From: Paragordius varius
Taxonomy: Eukaryota > Nematomorpha
Direction: 5' to 3'
DNA: 64,000 bases
Assembly: GCA_964247055.1 (NCBI GenBank)
Contig: OZ176050.1
Location: 7,874,001-7,938,000 of the forward strand
Under the pieces are notes generated by a model. That model did not search any database. It was given only the letters and a program-made list of their open reading frames with translations, and was not told the DNA's origin. Position 1 is the first letter of the stretch; every line of letters begins with the position of its first letter. The position numbers and the translations under genes were made by a program. Positions 43,791 through 60,399 of this stretch are shown here, piece by piece.

Positions 43791-44279
43791 CTCTAAAGCT
43801 TATTTAAAATTGTTTTCGCGCATATGCATTTCTGCATATAAAAAACTAAACCATTTTAAAGAGTCTAATAATTTAAAATTTTCCGAGCCAAAATTTATAT
43901 GATAATAATTATTTAATAATATATATATATATCATGATATATTATATATTTATAAGGTTTTTCCGATATATTATTGAGTTTTTACCAAAATATATTATGC
44001 ATGATCATTTGCCTTTTCGAAATCAGGCAAACAACACAAAAGTGTAAATATTTTCTCATTACTTCATCTATATTTTTATGTTTTCGTGCGCGATGACGCA
44101 TTGGATTTTTACCCGAGAGCTTAAAGTTGTAAACAAACTACTGTTATGTATGATTCGGTTAAATCTCAATCCAAAGCCCTATTTTTCTGCATTAAAAAAC
44201 TTAGTTTTTTAACAGAGTTCCAAATTCTGATAGGTTCACACGATTAAAAAACAGCTAATGTTGAAAAATTTGCTGGTGA

Positions 44280-44990
44280 TTTGAAAGCTTTTTAGCCAAT
44301 TATATATATTTTTAACCTTAATATACATTATTTGCATGTTTTATTCTTGATAAAAATATAAAAAATGGCGGAATAATGAGATATGGAATTTTTTACAATT
44401 TTATCTTATACAAAAAAATTTATGAATCATGCGCCCAAAGGCTAAAAAACCATATATTTAAATTTGGCCCAATGCTAAAAATATCTTTTAAGATATTAGA
44501 ATTTTAAATGCGCCTGTTTAAAAGTCATGAAGTGTTAAATGACTCTCAAAAATTTTCAGGCTCTATTTTATCAATAAAAACTGATATTTAACTTTTAATA
44601 TCAGCTGCTAGTTTCAATCTATTTTTCGAGCAATATTAACTCTAGAAGTCACCAAATATAAAATAGGTTTTTTTATCTAATTTATGAGAACAATGATTGA
44701 TATTTAAATTATAACTAAGATAGATTCCATAATTGTAGTGCATTTACAGAATTTACCCGCATATAAATTACCTTAACAGTTAAACTAGGACAAAAATATG
44801 AAAAGGTAATGAAGTGTTAAGCCTGCAAATTAGATGTTTACAATCAAATTATAATCAAGGGTTTAGTGGCCCACCCCGATTCCGACTCGAAAGTTTGAAA
44901 ATACAAGTATTTATCTAATAATAGACGAGAACAATATTTAAATTTTAACCAAAACATTTCAGAACGTTTTACAAATTTTAGATAAATAAT
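44280..44990. repeat. R1 modules A (44290-44530) and D inverted (44600-44790), with further D-like sequence to 44990
   Basis: A shows ATATACATTATTTGC and AAAAATGGCG with GCGCCCAAAGGCTAAAAAAC. D shows AATATCAGCTGCTAGTTTCA and CTCTAGAAGTCACC, as at 22450-22510. It ends just before the DDX19 start. Confidence 0.55.
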
Positions 44991-45133
44991 CCAAAAAATG
45001 TAATCGTCTAAAAATAAAAGGTTATAAAGTGATAAATATATATGTCACAGCAAATTTTGCGCTAAATTAATCCGAACCTAAATTTGTCACTAACATCAAC
45101 CCAAAAGGTTTTGCATGTGTTAATTTTGCCGTT

Positions 45134-48692
<3,559 letters not shown>

Positions 48693-49108
48693 CATTACTT
48701 TTTTGCATACACAAAATTGACATTACATTTATGTAGAATATATATTATCAACAAATTTTTATCTAGACAACAATAAATTATTGAGTAATTTTGTGCATAA
48801 TTAATTTATAATTTGGTCGATCCAAAACGTTATGAACAAATTTAAACATTAATACAAATGTTAAAAAATATTTGCATATTTCACTGATCAAAAAACTGAA
48901 TTGGTTATGAATGGGCAATATGTTTCTATAAGTTTTTATTAAGTATTTCGTAATGTAATACTCCATATTTATTAATATGTATGAGCGAAAAACTAAATAT
49001 GGATGTGACGGAATACCGCTTTAGACATTTAACCAAACCACTGATGAAATGGGTAGTCTCGATTAATCTAAATAAAGAGTTTTTGAAATACAATAAATAT
49101 TGAAATTA

Positions 49109-49365
49109 CAGAAACAAAACATAAAAACAAAAGAACAAATAATTTTTAAAGACCTCTGTATTTTATTAAACTTGATTTTTTAAATATAGCTCATTTTTAA
49201 ATTGCAAAGTATGAAATAGAGATGTAAATTGGTAACATTATTATTCAATTGTAAATAATTGTTTATATAGGAAAAAAATAATGTTTAAAAAGTATGGTTC
49301 TCTTTTGACAAAAAATTTTTCTTAATATTTTTAGGTTGTCTCTATAATTCCAATTTTTATTCTAT
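49109..49365. mobile_element. Second copy of the DDX19-intron MITE, diverged
   Basis: It shares AAACTTGATTTTTTAAAT, AAATTGCAAAGTA and ATAGAGATG...TTGGTAAC with 47916-48185 and ends near TATAATTCCAATTTTT. It lies between the convergent DDX19 and NDST genes. Confidence 0.5.
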
Positions 49366-49866
49366 TTACATTACACTTTTGGACAAACATTTCCATCGAA
49401 ATTAAAACGTATAGAAAAAATTAATTTAATGTTTTTATTTTTTAATTATTAGTCAAAAATATTGATCAAAAACGACTGTCTCGATCGCAAATTATTTCGC
49501 TCAAAAATTTGGAAAATAAAAGCTGCTGGGGAGAAACAACTACCTGATGATGTTGATGAAATTTGAATTTCCTTATCTGATAAAAATAATAGTTTATGAT
49601 ATTGATGTGTTAAGTATGAAAAATTGTTCTTTTTTCCAGTTTCATTAGCGATAAAAAAAGGTTAAATGGCACCAAAAGGCATGAGATGCTTTTTAACAAT
49701 TTAAAACGCGTATCCATAGAGATGCTCACAAAGCAACAACTCTGGTAGTTTATTTATATTTTTAATTTACAATCCTAATAAGCATTATTTAAATAGGAAA
49801 AAATTCATTTATTATAAATAACCAGATTAAAATAATTTCTTGATTGTAATATAAAAATATTAAATA

Positions 49867-52800
49867 TTATTGCAAAATTTCTTGAGCCAACCATTTTGGA
49901 ATAGTTAAATGATTCTTTTGCAATAAATTGTACAAAAGTTGGTTTTTGTGTCTAAAGATTAGGTGGAAATAATATACTTGTATATTTGTTGTAAATATAT
50001 TCGGGTAGAATTATTCATTGATGGGTAGGGTGTCCCTTTGCTAATCCCTAAACAATGCAATCTTCCTTTGGAATAAGGGCAATAAAAGCGTTTTGTAGGT
50101 GAGTATCTGAAATATTATAAATAATTAATAATTTCTGGATCACAAATCCAAAAAATCATACTAGAATTAAGAAAAATATTATTCCCAAATAATATTCGAT
50201 CGGCGCATAAAAAAATGAGCTAGTATGGCTTTTTTCGTTTTTCTTAAAAAATGTAGATAAGTTTGTATATCCAATACTTTGCGCCACGGAAATATATAAA
50301 TTGGATGTCTTTAATGTATTTAACTTCAAAACATTTAGAAATTCGGTTTAATATTTTTATAATGAATATATATGTATATATATTTTTCACCTGATATATT
50401 TGGTGAAATCAAAAAACTTGGATAATTGGAGTGATTTCTGCAAATTGTTCATCAGGTTTATCGGATTGTGTATTAGGTCAAATTCATCTATTGCAATTAT
50501 CTGAAAACATAGATATTTATATAAACTAAAAAAAATATTTGTAAAATTAAACCCAACTTTAATTTGAGAGATGAAATTGATATTTTAAAAAACCAATTCA
50601 TTTTGAGCAAACAAATATTTTATACAAATAATAATTGGCAACAGAATATGTCACTTAAACCAGGGGTGTTAACCCGCGCTCGGCGGGCCGCATGCAGTCT
50701 TCCGAAACGCTTTGTGAGGTTGCAAAAATATGCTGACAAAATCAGAGTAAAATTAATTATTCTTAAACAATTTTTCCAAATAAGTCTATACAATTGGCAA
50801 CGTAAAGATAAAATTGTAATAATATGTTTGCATTTTACAGTCTTAGGTTAAAATCTAATTTATGAATGTCCATATATTTTACAAAGTCTGCCCGTCGTAC
50901 TTTCTAAGTTAAAAATGCGGCCCATAAAGCCATTTGTGTTGGACACCCCTGGCATAAACACATTGTATATTCAAAATCAAATTGTAAATAAAATCAAAAT
51001 TAATTTTATAACTCTTAAAAAGTTATTTCTTGTTTGTTTTACGGATATGCAATATTTTATTTATATAACAAAAAGGTTACAAATAATTTTATTAGAAATA
51101 AACCTGTGAAGCCGGATAATATCTTAGCCATTTAACCAAATGATCATAATAAAAGCCATCATTTATACACCTTTGTTTTAATCCAAGAATCTCCTTAGCC
51201 ATTTTTCTATCCTCACCAAAATATTGTGAACCACTTTCATTTATCATGCTATCCTCAAACGTAACTATGTGGTCAAAACTGAATGTTAAGGCAGCTTTGT
51301 TCCCATGTTTTTTCATGTGCTGTACATTATATATTGTTATTTATAAATAAAATGCACATTAGTAAGACTCAAACTACATGACTTTTGAAACAATATTTAA
51401 AAACAAGTTGTCTATTAAATTATTAACTTTTAATATAAATTTCACGAAATATTACAAAAAATAGATATAAATACTAAATTTTTATGATGCAAATTCCTTG
51501 GTGTTAATATGGAAAAATAATTAACCAATTTTTTTGAAATTTATAAAAAATGCAAAGCCAAACTTGACACTTTTTGCCAATACACTTATTAATTAACTAA
51601 AAATCTATTAAAAATAATTTTTAAACAATTAAATGTTTAGCATTTAAAATTATTTTTTTATTAATAAATCCATAAGTGTGGTTTTGTTAAAAAATACTTG
51701 CTTTATAATAAAACTATACCACTAGAGCAAATAAAGTTTATGAAATGCTTGATAATATTTGTAAAAATAAGTGTTGAGTTTTAATGAAAAAAAAAGGATT
51801 TTTTTTATTAGAAGGATATTTTTTAAATGAAAAAAGTGCATTTCATATGTATAGATCAATAAAAGCGATTAAAAATCATTTTAATATTCTTGTTATGCTA
51901 AAAATATATAGATTTGTTTGCATGAAACGTTTTTAATAAGCAATTATTATGGAAATAAAAACCTGATACCATGAGTAAGCACGGTCAACAGGGTTTTTAA
52001 GTATCACCACAATTTTCGCCATGGGAAGAAGGGAAAAGGCCCGCAAAGCAACACGTCTCTCAAGATTTGCAAAATAATTGGCAGATTTATCGACAAATGC
52101 TATATCACTAGCTTTTGTGTCCCAGAAAGGAAATTTGTTTTCCAATCGAAACAAATTTAAATACCTATAATGTGAAATTTATTTTATCAAAATTGCGTAA
52201 GTAGAGAATTATGCCGAATAAAATAGTGTATATAATTTAATAATTTTTATATCGTCTTCAGGGTTCATAAATATATTGGGAATTTTCTTCGGTAAGAATT
52301 TAAACTTATACAATATTTTTATAATTTTAGTATAATGTGTATCGAAAATCATTGTTAAAAATTACAAATATAGATAAACATTAGTTTTAAGGTGATAAAA
52401 ATTAAGTATTTTTCGATTTTATAAATATAATAAGTTAAAAACCATTCTAGTCCATAATTTTCATAGGCATTACTTGAGAAAAACTGCGTTTCCTCAAAAT
52501 TTTTTGTTAGTTGGCTCGTTCTTATTAAGGGGTGAATTTGGAGAAAATTGAGCAAAGCTGTTGTCCCTAAATTATAAATGAGTTATGTAAAAAACCTAAT
52601 AAAACTTTTATATCATACTGTTTATAGTAAACAAATGTTGTATGAAACATTTTTACATCAATAAATTTCTTTTCCTATTTAATCTGAAAAATTTCCTAAA
52701 TACGTTCGATAACATAGATACTTACGTTTTTTTACTTTGTTAAATTCATAACAAGTATTTTTAAGATTCTTTGTATTTTTAATACCCTTTATAATTATAA

Positions 52801-55800
52801 ATAAATTTTTGTGAAAAGGTAATTTTGTTATATAAATATATAGCTCACAATTTTTAGTAAAATAAAATTGTTACAAAATGTTAATTATATACCTGTTTTT
52901 TGGGGACCAATTATCAATATTTTGGGGAATCGATAGCAATCGCCTGTCCTATTCCATGCAAGAAACAATGAGCGTTGGAGACATGGGTTCTTTAAATTAT
53001 TAGAAATTAGAACTACTGAAATTGTATCAAGAAGTTAAATAAATTAATGCGTTATTGAAATATATTTATTTATACACCTATTCCAAATATACCATTTATC
53101 AAATTCACCCTTGAACAATTCAAATTCACCCTCGAAACGATTCATATTCACCCTAAAATAAATTATGTGTTTTTTTAGTTTAAATATTATCTATATTTTT
53201 TTAAATTTCGATGAAATGAAATTTTGTTTGTAACTAAAATAATACTGAAAAAACAATAAACTAAGCCAAGATATATTTCTTATTAATAATGAGCCCGAAA
53301 ACACATAATTTTTTGGGGTGAGTTTGAATTGAAGGGTGAATTTGAATTGTTCGAGGTTGAATTTGAATTGTTCAAGGGTGAAATTAAATTGTAAATGGTA
53401 TATATGAAGCTAATTTTCCTCAAAAAGACTATACAACAATTTTGATATAAAAAATAATATCTCTACCTGATATATTGGATTTGTGATTTCACCCGAACGA
53501 TGGCTGGTATAAAGTTTTGCAAATTCAACTGGTGGAACCGTTTTAAATTTCAAATTAGTATGGGTAGTCAAATGAATAAATAACTTTTTTAGCACATGTG
53601 AAGCGAGCCGATCATATCCATAATTGGGCTCATGTGTCATAATAATGTTAAACTAAAAAATAAAAAATTAAATAACCAACGTTTTTAGATGTAGAAACTA
53701 TTGTCTATAATAATCTTTCAAAATATATATATTAACATGTTAACCTTAATATTTAGATTGATAAAATATGTGTTAGAAATTAATCAAAAGGCAAGATGAC
53801 CGAATAAGACCAGCACAAAGGTTTTAAACAACGTAAAAACATTTATGACATGCTGATGTAAAATAGTTCTAAAGTTGCTATTAAAATGTTGCAAAATTAA
53901 TTAGATATGAACACAATCAGTTACACTTAAACATAGGACAATTTTCTTACAGCTAAAAAACAATTGCGTTTTACCTTATCATAAACCAATTGATTTGCTA
54001 TGCCGCTCTGATCCACCATAGTTTCCAATGTATTATTCGTTGTGAATTGGGAAAATCTTAGGGTATGGGTGTATACGCCACACGTTTTCCTTGGTAATAT
54101 CTATGCAATCAAAATTATTTAATCAAATTTTTCCAAAGATAAAACTGTTTTAAAATTATATAAAAGTTATCCAAAATTATACTGTTATATTTCGGTATTT
54201 AAATGCTCGCCTCAGAGACACTGGATTAATTAAAGGGTGTAAATAGGTACTAGATATTGAGATGTTATTTAAGGCCCAAGCCTCATAAAGTACATTTGCA
54301 ACCGGATATGTGCCAAAGTGTGCAGGTGAGACTGTATAGCCACGAGACATGTTTAATCCATATTTCTAAAATAATTAAAAGTTTGTAATGGTAAATAACG
54401 GATTGGTTATGTTTTGTAATAACAGTCGTTAAAATCCGTAAGATAACGATAAAGGAAAATTAAATAGAATTAAATGAAAGTAAAAATAGAAATTATAAAC
54501 GATATGTGAAACCCTTCGTCAATAGTTTTATCAAAATAGAGTGCTTCTTATTTATTAAATTCTATGAAATCCCTAAGTAGCTATACTCTAAATCTAGGCT
54601 CACCCCTAGAGTTAATTTTCAGTTTATTTTCAAATTTTCAGTTTAAATTTGATAAATTCCATTAAATTTAATTTAAATTCGTATAACCAACTGCATTTAT
54701 ACCAAAATTGCCAAGTTTGGATATATATACGAAATCGATATGTGAAAACCCCTAGTCAAATAGTTGTGTCGTACTGATGAGTGCTAACAAGCAAGAAACT
54801 AGTCTGCGATTACTATTGACGAAGGGTTTCAGATATCGCTTATAATTTCTATTTATACTTTCATATAATTCTAATTTTCCTTTATCGTTATCTTACGGAA
54901 TTTAACAACTGTAATAATAAAAAGTTTATTGTAGCATCGTAGTAAAATAAAATATTTTTTGTGCTAGTTATATTTACACATGCAAATTTATTTAAATTTT
55001 AAAACGTGTCAATATTGGCATATTTATGTCCAATTATATACCTGAGCAAATTCAAGGTTAAGTTTGTAATCTGTGTTTAGGAGATTTAAATCAACCTTTT
55101 CATGAAAAACTCTTCTATGATCCCACGAATGAGGAAACCACCAAAAATTTGAGGCATGTTCTATCATAAAAATTAGACATATGTCTTAACTAATACCGAT
55201 ATAAATATTAAAAATAAATAAAATTGTCCTTGAATAATTAATGGTACTTGATTTTTTTAAAAAAATCATAGAAATTTATTAAAATTCCTTTGATGAATCT
55301 CAAAAAACATATGTATAAGAAAAATTACTAATTAAAGATTTAAATCCCATTCCATCATGGATAACATTGTTCCAATAATTTGCGCCCGAAAATCCAATAT
55401 TAAACGTAAATCCCTGAATGTATTTTCGCAAAATATTTTGCGTTTGCACTAAATCCTGTATACGAAACAACATTTATATTTAAAGGACAAATACGATTTT
55501 TAGGGTCTTAAAATTTTAATTTTGTTGATTTTTATACAAGGAAACCAGGGGTGTCCGATACAAATGGCTTTGCGGGTCGGATTTTTAGCTCAAAAATTAC
55601 GACGGTCCGCATTCAAAATATATATATGGGCATTCATATATAATTTGTTAGATACCAAACACAAGACTTCAAAAAGTAAATAAAATGCAACAATATTTTT
55701 CGTTCTTGGCATTTGGATAGACTTATTTGGAAAAATTGTCTAAGGAATATCAAATTTATCAATATTTTGTGAACATTTTTTCGCAAATTATGGATTTCTT

Positions 55801-58800
55801 TTCGCGGGATGCGTGTTGGTTACCCCAGGATTAAACGCCTCTCCTTGGATAAAGTAATATTGATTATAATTTTAACAAAATTGTACAAGTCGCGCTTCAT
55901 CTAGGGCAACTCTTTCCAAATAAAATGCTAAGACGATATTCAAACTTTAAGATCACCAGTGATTAACTACATAATTTGCAGGACAATCGGGAAATTTGAT
56001 TGCAATGCAATTGCTGATCAATGAATCATAAATAAACAGCGATCATATTATTTTTGATTTTAACTTAATAATCTAACCAGCAACCTACTCATCCTCCATT
56101 TTATAGAATTCAAGAATGTTAAATAGATTTTGAGATATAGCACCTCAAACTTTCTTCAAGACAGCTTTTAATGTCTTGATCGTATTGTAAATGGCAAGCC
56201 TGACTAGTGGCTTGCACTCCAGTTAGTTAGAATCACATAGCCCAATGTATTTCTTTTTAAACCAAATACTTATAAACATATACCTTTTTACAAAATGTAT
56301 CTCCGTTTGAATCAAAAAATATTTTATGACATTTAATATTCCAAGCATGAAAACTTTAATAACTATTAATGTGAAACAAATAGTTGATACCATAATTTAT
56401 GGGCTAATAAAATATGGGAATTAGTATTAAAATTTGTGGAAAAGATTAAATAAGTAGACATTGCGCCTTTAAGCACAATCGCTTCACAAAGTTATTTAAT
56501 ATTTAATAATTTCGCCCGAATAAGGTAAAGATTGATGCAAATAATTAAGAGGTTTTTAATTAAACTGAGATTATTGATTTAGCAAAAATTCCAAATTTCA
56601 TTTCTTAAAAGTACATTTGAGAATTACTTGAACGTCCGACGGCCATAAAACCTGTTGACCAACGAATCCATCATCAATGTCAACTATTACATACCTGTCA
56701 AGATTCAATAAATATTCCAGAGTTTTGAAATTTGCATTGTCAGATGGTATTATATCACTTTTAAAGCTTGTGTTTAAATGCATAAACTTTTCCCTGTGCC
56801 TTTTACATTGCGACAGGAGAAACAAAATGGAATCAAGAAAGAGTAATCGAAACGGCCACATTGAGAGGCAACCCCCAAAAATAATTACCTCATGACTTAG
56901 AAAATTATTATCATTGTTTATTCCGTCCCGATCATTCGGAATTGCAGATAATAATTGAACGATAGGTACACTTGTGAGAGTTTTATTAGGTAATTGTGTG
57001 TTTGTACTTGCTATATTATTAACAACAATTCGAGGCGAGGAATTACAAAGTGCTAGACAAGTTTGTGGTATTTGTTTAAATTCTGCGTGGATAGAACCTT
57101 CTACTAATTTCCGGCCACTTTTTGTTATATGAGTAACGGGATTCTGACCGGGAATAAATATGTCGTGTGGCTGATTTAAAGCAAAGGATTGGTTAGGAGG
57201 TAGGAACTGATGGACATTTACCAAACTCTAAAAATAATTGAAAATCAACATTAAATTAAACTATTGTCAGAAAATTCGGTAATTTAATATACGATAAACA
57301 TAAGCAAATAAATGAATATATACCATTTACAATTCAAATTCACCCTTGAAAAATTAAAATTCACCCTTGAACAATTCAAATTCACCTTCGAACCATTCAA
57401 ATTCACCCTTGAATTCAAATTCACCCTAAAAATAAATTATGTGTTTTCGGGATAATATAAAACTCATCATAAATATGAAATATATTTTACGACATAGTTT
57501 ATTATTTTTTCAGCATTATATGAATTTTTACCAGAACTTCATATTTTAAAAATGTTATAAAATAAAGGTAATTTTTAATCTTAACATAATTTATTTTAGG
57601 GTGAATTTGAATCGTTCGAGGGTGAATTTAAATTGTTCAAGGGTGAATTTGAACTGTCGGTATATATTAATTAATGGTTATATAAAGGGATTTATAATAT
57701 TTTGCTGCAAACGTTATACAAGTAGTTAAGTCTAAAAACTGAAAATTTGAAATCAAAAAGTTATATAATTACAAAACATTGAGTCGCAAATTATATAGTG
57801 CAATGGTTTTTTAAAAGGCAAATGGAGGTTAGGTTATTTTATTTCAACTTATATTATGGAAAGTTTAAAGTGATAAAAGCTTAATCTATTGGTTAAATAT
57901 CAATCGAAAATTCAACGCCCATTTACGGAGTTGTTTTTAAAATATCCTTTTAAAGTAAAAAAATCCAAACATTTTTTGAAAAATATCTTATTTGAAAATA
58001 AAAAACGCCGATTTTTCCGAAACTTTCTATATTTAAAATTTAATGTATCTCTTTGATCTTTTTTATTACATCGAATAAACAAACTTATTTCATCGAAATT
58101 AGTCTACGATTACTATTGATGAAGGGTTTAACATATCACTTTATATCAGTTAATGTTTACATTTATATTTTAAATTGAGCAATTTTAGATTAATTTTCAT
58201 TTTTACGTGGAATTTCTACAGTATATCTACAAAACTTTTTTCATGAATCAGCGAATTTTCCTTTATTATTAAATGTCGGTCGGTGAAGATAAAAGAAATT
58301 TATATATTTATAACAAGGCTTGCTTCATATGTTGTTGTAAATTTTAATTTTTTTAAAAATTAAAAATCAAGTATGGGGCAAAGGGTAGTCAGATAATCGC
58401 CAAATAACTTAAAAATATTTACAATTGAAATATCTCTTAAAAAGTATTACATAAAAATTAATAATTTCGGGCTCTTTCTAAAAAAGTGTGGATAAATCCA
58501 TCAGTAATAAGTTAAAAAAGAAGAAGAAATAATTTGTTATATAATTAAAGCTCTATAAAATTTTTAGTTATTAAACAATTTTTTTCCAATTTTAAGTAGT
58601 ATCGACCAATTTTTTAGCAATTTTAAAAATGTAGACCAGGCGTGCCCAACAAAATTAACTTGGGGAGGCACATTTTCAAGTCAAATAATCTGGTGAGCCG
58701 CAATTCAAATATATAAAGTCAAAAGAACCGATAGTACTCTATCAGAATCAATTTATAATATATGTTTAATGGCCTATAAAACTAAATTTTATTACCAAAC

Positions 58801-59989
58801 AATCTTTGATATATTGTGGCAACAGATTTAATTTTACTAAATAGGAATACAAAAAAATATTTTTTTCAAGGAAAAATAATGATATTACTTTAATATTTTT
58901 ACCAAGATTTTATAAAATATACAGTTTTTTGCAAATTAGAGAAATTCGTATATATTAGGTATTTTATAATTTTTTCGCGCGGGCAATACAGCTGGAGGGG
59001 CATGTTGGACCCATCTAATTTAGACCAATGTAATTTTATAAAAGTCCGTATTAATTGAATTACCTGGTTTTACACAAAGGGGAAGTTAAATATTTAAAAA
59101 ATAAAAGAAAGTTTCGGCATAATGATTTGATTAACGGGATATAAAACTACAACATTGAGATAGAAACTTAATTTTTTATAAAAAAAAAACCCAATACCTT
59201 ATGTAAATTCAAGGGTGTCGCGCTTAAACAAAGTATTCTAGTTCCATGAGTATTAATGTGCCATTGCAAAATTTGCAGGGCACTGAGATTCGTACCACTT
59301 TTGTTAAAAGCTATAAAATGTTTGTACAAATATATATTTTCAAAAATGACCAAAGAATAAAATTGAAAAGGAAAGGGGTCAAAAAATGATTGTTGACTAG
59401 AGTATGATTGTTTCATCTGCAAAAATTTTGCATAGAGATCATTGACTTGTCTTCGGTCTTGGTAATGAGCGAATGGATAGGGAAATATTTCATAAGTTAA
59501 TCGCGTAGTTTGTAACAAATTTAATATTGGATTTCGAATATGTTGATCTAGTTGTTTCTGGTTTGTCATTTGAAATGTACCATCCAAAACATACAACACC
59601 GAGGCATTGGCTACGATTGGTGTACCATTTTCATTCAAATTTTTATAGCGTGAAAGTGAGATTTGAGAATCTGCTATAGGTAACGGTAAATTATATTTTG
59701 GATTAAGTAACATTTGTGTTTTTAAAGGATAAATGTTTGAATCGAATACGTATTTTATTTCATTTTCAGGCAGTTTAAATGGTATAATAGGGACAACTTT
59801 CCACGATCGTAGACTATCAGATATGTAGGAAAACTGTGAATCAATACAATATTGTAAAAACAATATCGTATACCATATGCTTATGCAAGGTAATAACCAT
59901 ATTAAATTATTTTGATACGATGATACATGAATAATTTTTTTCCATAATATAATTGATGATATTATGAATCGTAAAAATTTTTTCAACAT
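49867..59989 (-). CDS. NDST: Heparan sulfate N-deacetylase/N-sulfotransferase (NDST)
   Basis: Bifunctional Golgi type II membrane enzyme that removes acetyl groups from heparan glucosamine and N-sulfates it with PAPS. Fourteen exons: 59198-59989, 56628-57227, 55329-55455, 55042-55160, 54183-54365, 53975-54100, 53467-53652, 52893-52989, 52443-52566, 51963-52164, 51104-51319, 50391-50500, 49978-50106 and 49867-49951. These total 3096 bases, 1031 residues (human NDST1 882), all in phase. A membrane anchor lies at about 29-48. Deacetylase landmarks are VDIDDGFVG (DIDD 447-450), [23 protein letters not shown] and IMTHEPNYG. Sulfotransferase landmarks are the PAPS loop GPQKTGTTAL (739-748), NFEETQFF with the expected catalytic Glu, [19 protein letters not shown] (His853) and the C-terminal [14 protein letters not shown]. 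The final intron is 26 bases; others hold MITEs. A minus-strand AATAAA is at 49809-49814. The extra length lies mainly before DIDD. Confidence 0.97.
50661..50951. mobile_element. hAT-type MITE (CAGGGGTGT type)
   Basis: The left end CAGGGGTGTTAACCCG and right end GTGTTGGACACCCCTG are inverse, with GC-rich GCGGGCCGCA and TGCGGCCCATAAAGCC just inside. Flanks ACTTAAAC and GCATAAAC agree at 6 of 8 bases. It lies in the eleventh NDST intron. Confidence 0.7.
53091..53399. mobile_element. Foldback element with iterated inverted ends, copy S1
   Basis: Each end is built of near-repeats of a 21-base unit containing CAAATTCACCC (left) or its inverse GGGTGAATTTG (right), beginning at ACCATTT and ending AAATGGT. 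TATA-like bases flank it. It lies in the seventh NDST intron. Confidence 0.65.
54423..54911. mobile_element. Element with inverted ends of about 105 bases
   Basis: The left arm, from CAGTCGTTAAAATCCGTAAG to CCCTTCGTCAATAG, is the inverse of the right arm, from CTATTGACGAAGGGTTT to TTTAACAACTG. TAATAA stands directly on both sides (54417-54422, 54912-54917). It lies in the fourth NDST intron. A partial relative of the right arm is at about 58090-58290. Confidence 0.7.
55546..55828. mobile_element. hAT-type MITE (CAGGGGTGT type)
   Basis: Left CAGGGGTGTCCGATACAAAT, right GTGTTGGTTACCCCAG. Flanks AAGGAAAC and GATTAAAC agree at 5 of 8 bases. It lies in the second NDST intron. Confidence 0.6.
57321..57660. 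mobile_element. Foldback element with iterated inverted ends, copy S2
   Basis: The left end has four to five successive units around CAAATTCACCC with a 21-base period. The right end has three inverse units and finishes CTGTCGG/TATATA. The interior contains AATTATGTGTTTTCGGGA, shared with S1. It lies in the first NDST intron. Confidence 0.68.
58637..59017. mobile_element. hAT-type MITE (CAGGCGTGCCC type)
   Basis: The left end is CAGGCGTGCCCAACAAAATT; the right end GCATGTTGGACCCATCTA is a decayed inverse. Flanks ATGTAGAC and ATTTAGAC match at 7 of 8 bases. It lies in the first NDST intron. Confidence 0.65.
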
Positions 59990-60399
59990 AAAAATTTAAA
60001 AATAAATATTGTCTGTAATCGTAAAAATAGAAACAAAAAATTTGAATTTTGTTATGCTTAAATAGCTTGCCGACACAAAAAGCGTGTGTGAGAGAGCATA
60101 TGAAATCATAGCAACTAATTGTGTTTCATGTGTTAAATTCATAAAAATTAAATTATGTTTATTTTGCAGCCACCAATAAGCAGGGCCCAAATGATGTAAA
60201 AACAATTTACCATATTATTATCTTTAATATTATATTTAGAGCATCATTTAGCTTAATCAATTGTTTTTTTTTCATGATTGGGGGGTGTAGACGATATATG
60301 TAAATATTTTTGGGTATATGATTCTGGTGTGTTTTAATCAAGATTAATTTAACACCTATGACCTTTGAAGTAGTTTTGGAGCGATTTGCATATCTTAAA

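Larger units (their letters stand above)
42595..45133. other. Divergent intergenic region between URB1 and DDX19
   Basis: No gene seen. Both flanking genes must be promoted from here, but no motif can be named. It holds R1 modules at 43020-43560 (inverted) and 44280-44990, and a hAT-type MITE at 43611-43790. Confidence 0.6.

Noticed and set aside
57330-57430. Regular 21-base repeats resembling a CRISPR array
   Set aside because: The units abut without unique spacers, are mirrored at the other end of the element, and the host is a eukaryote.
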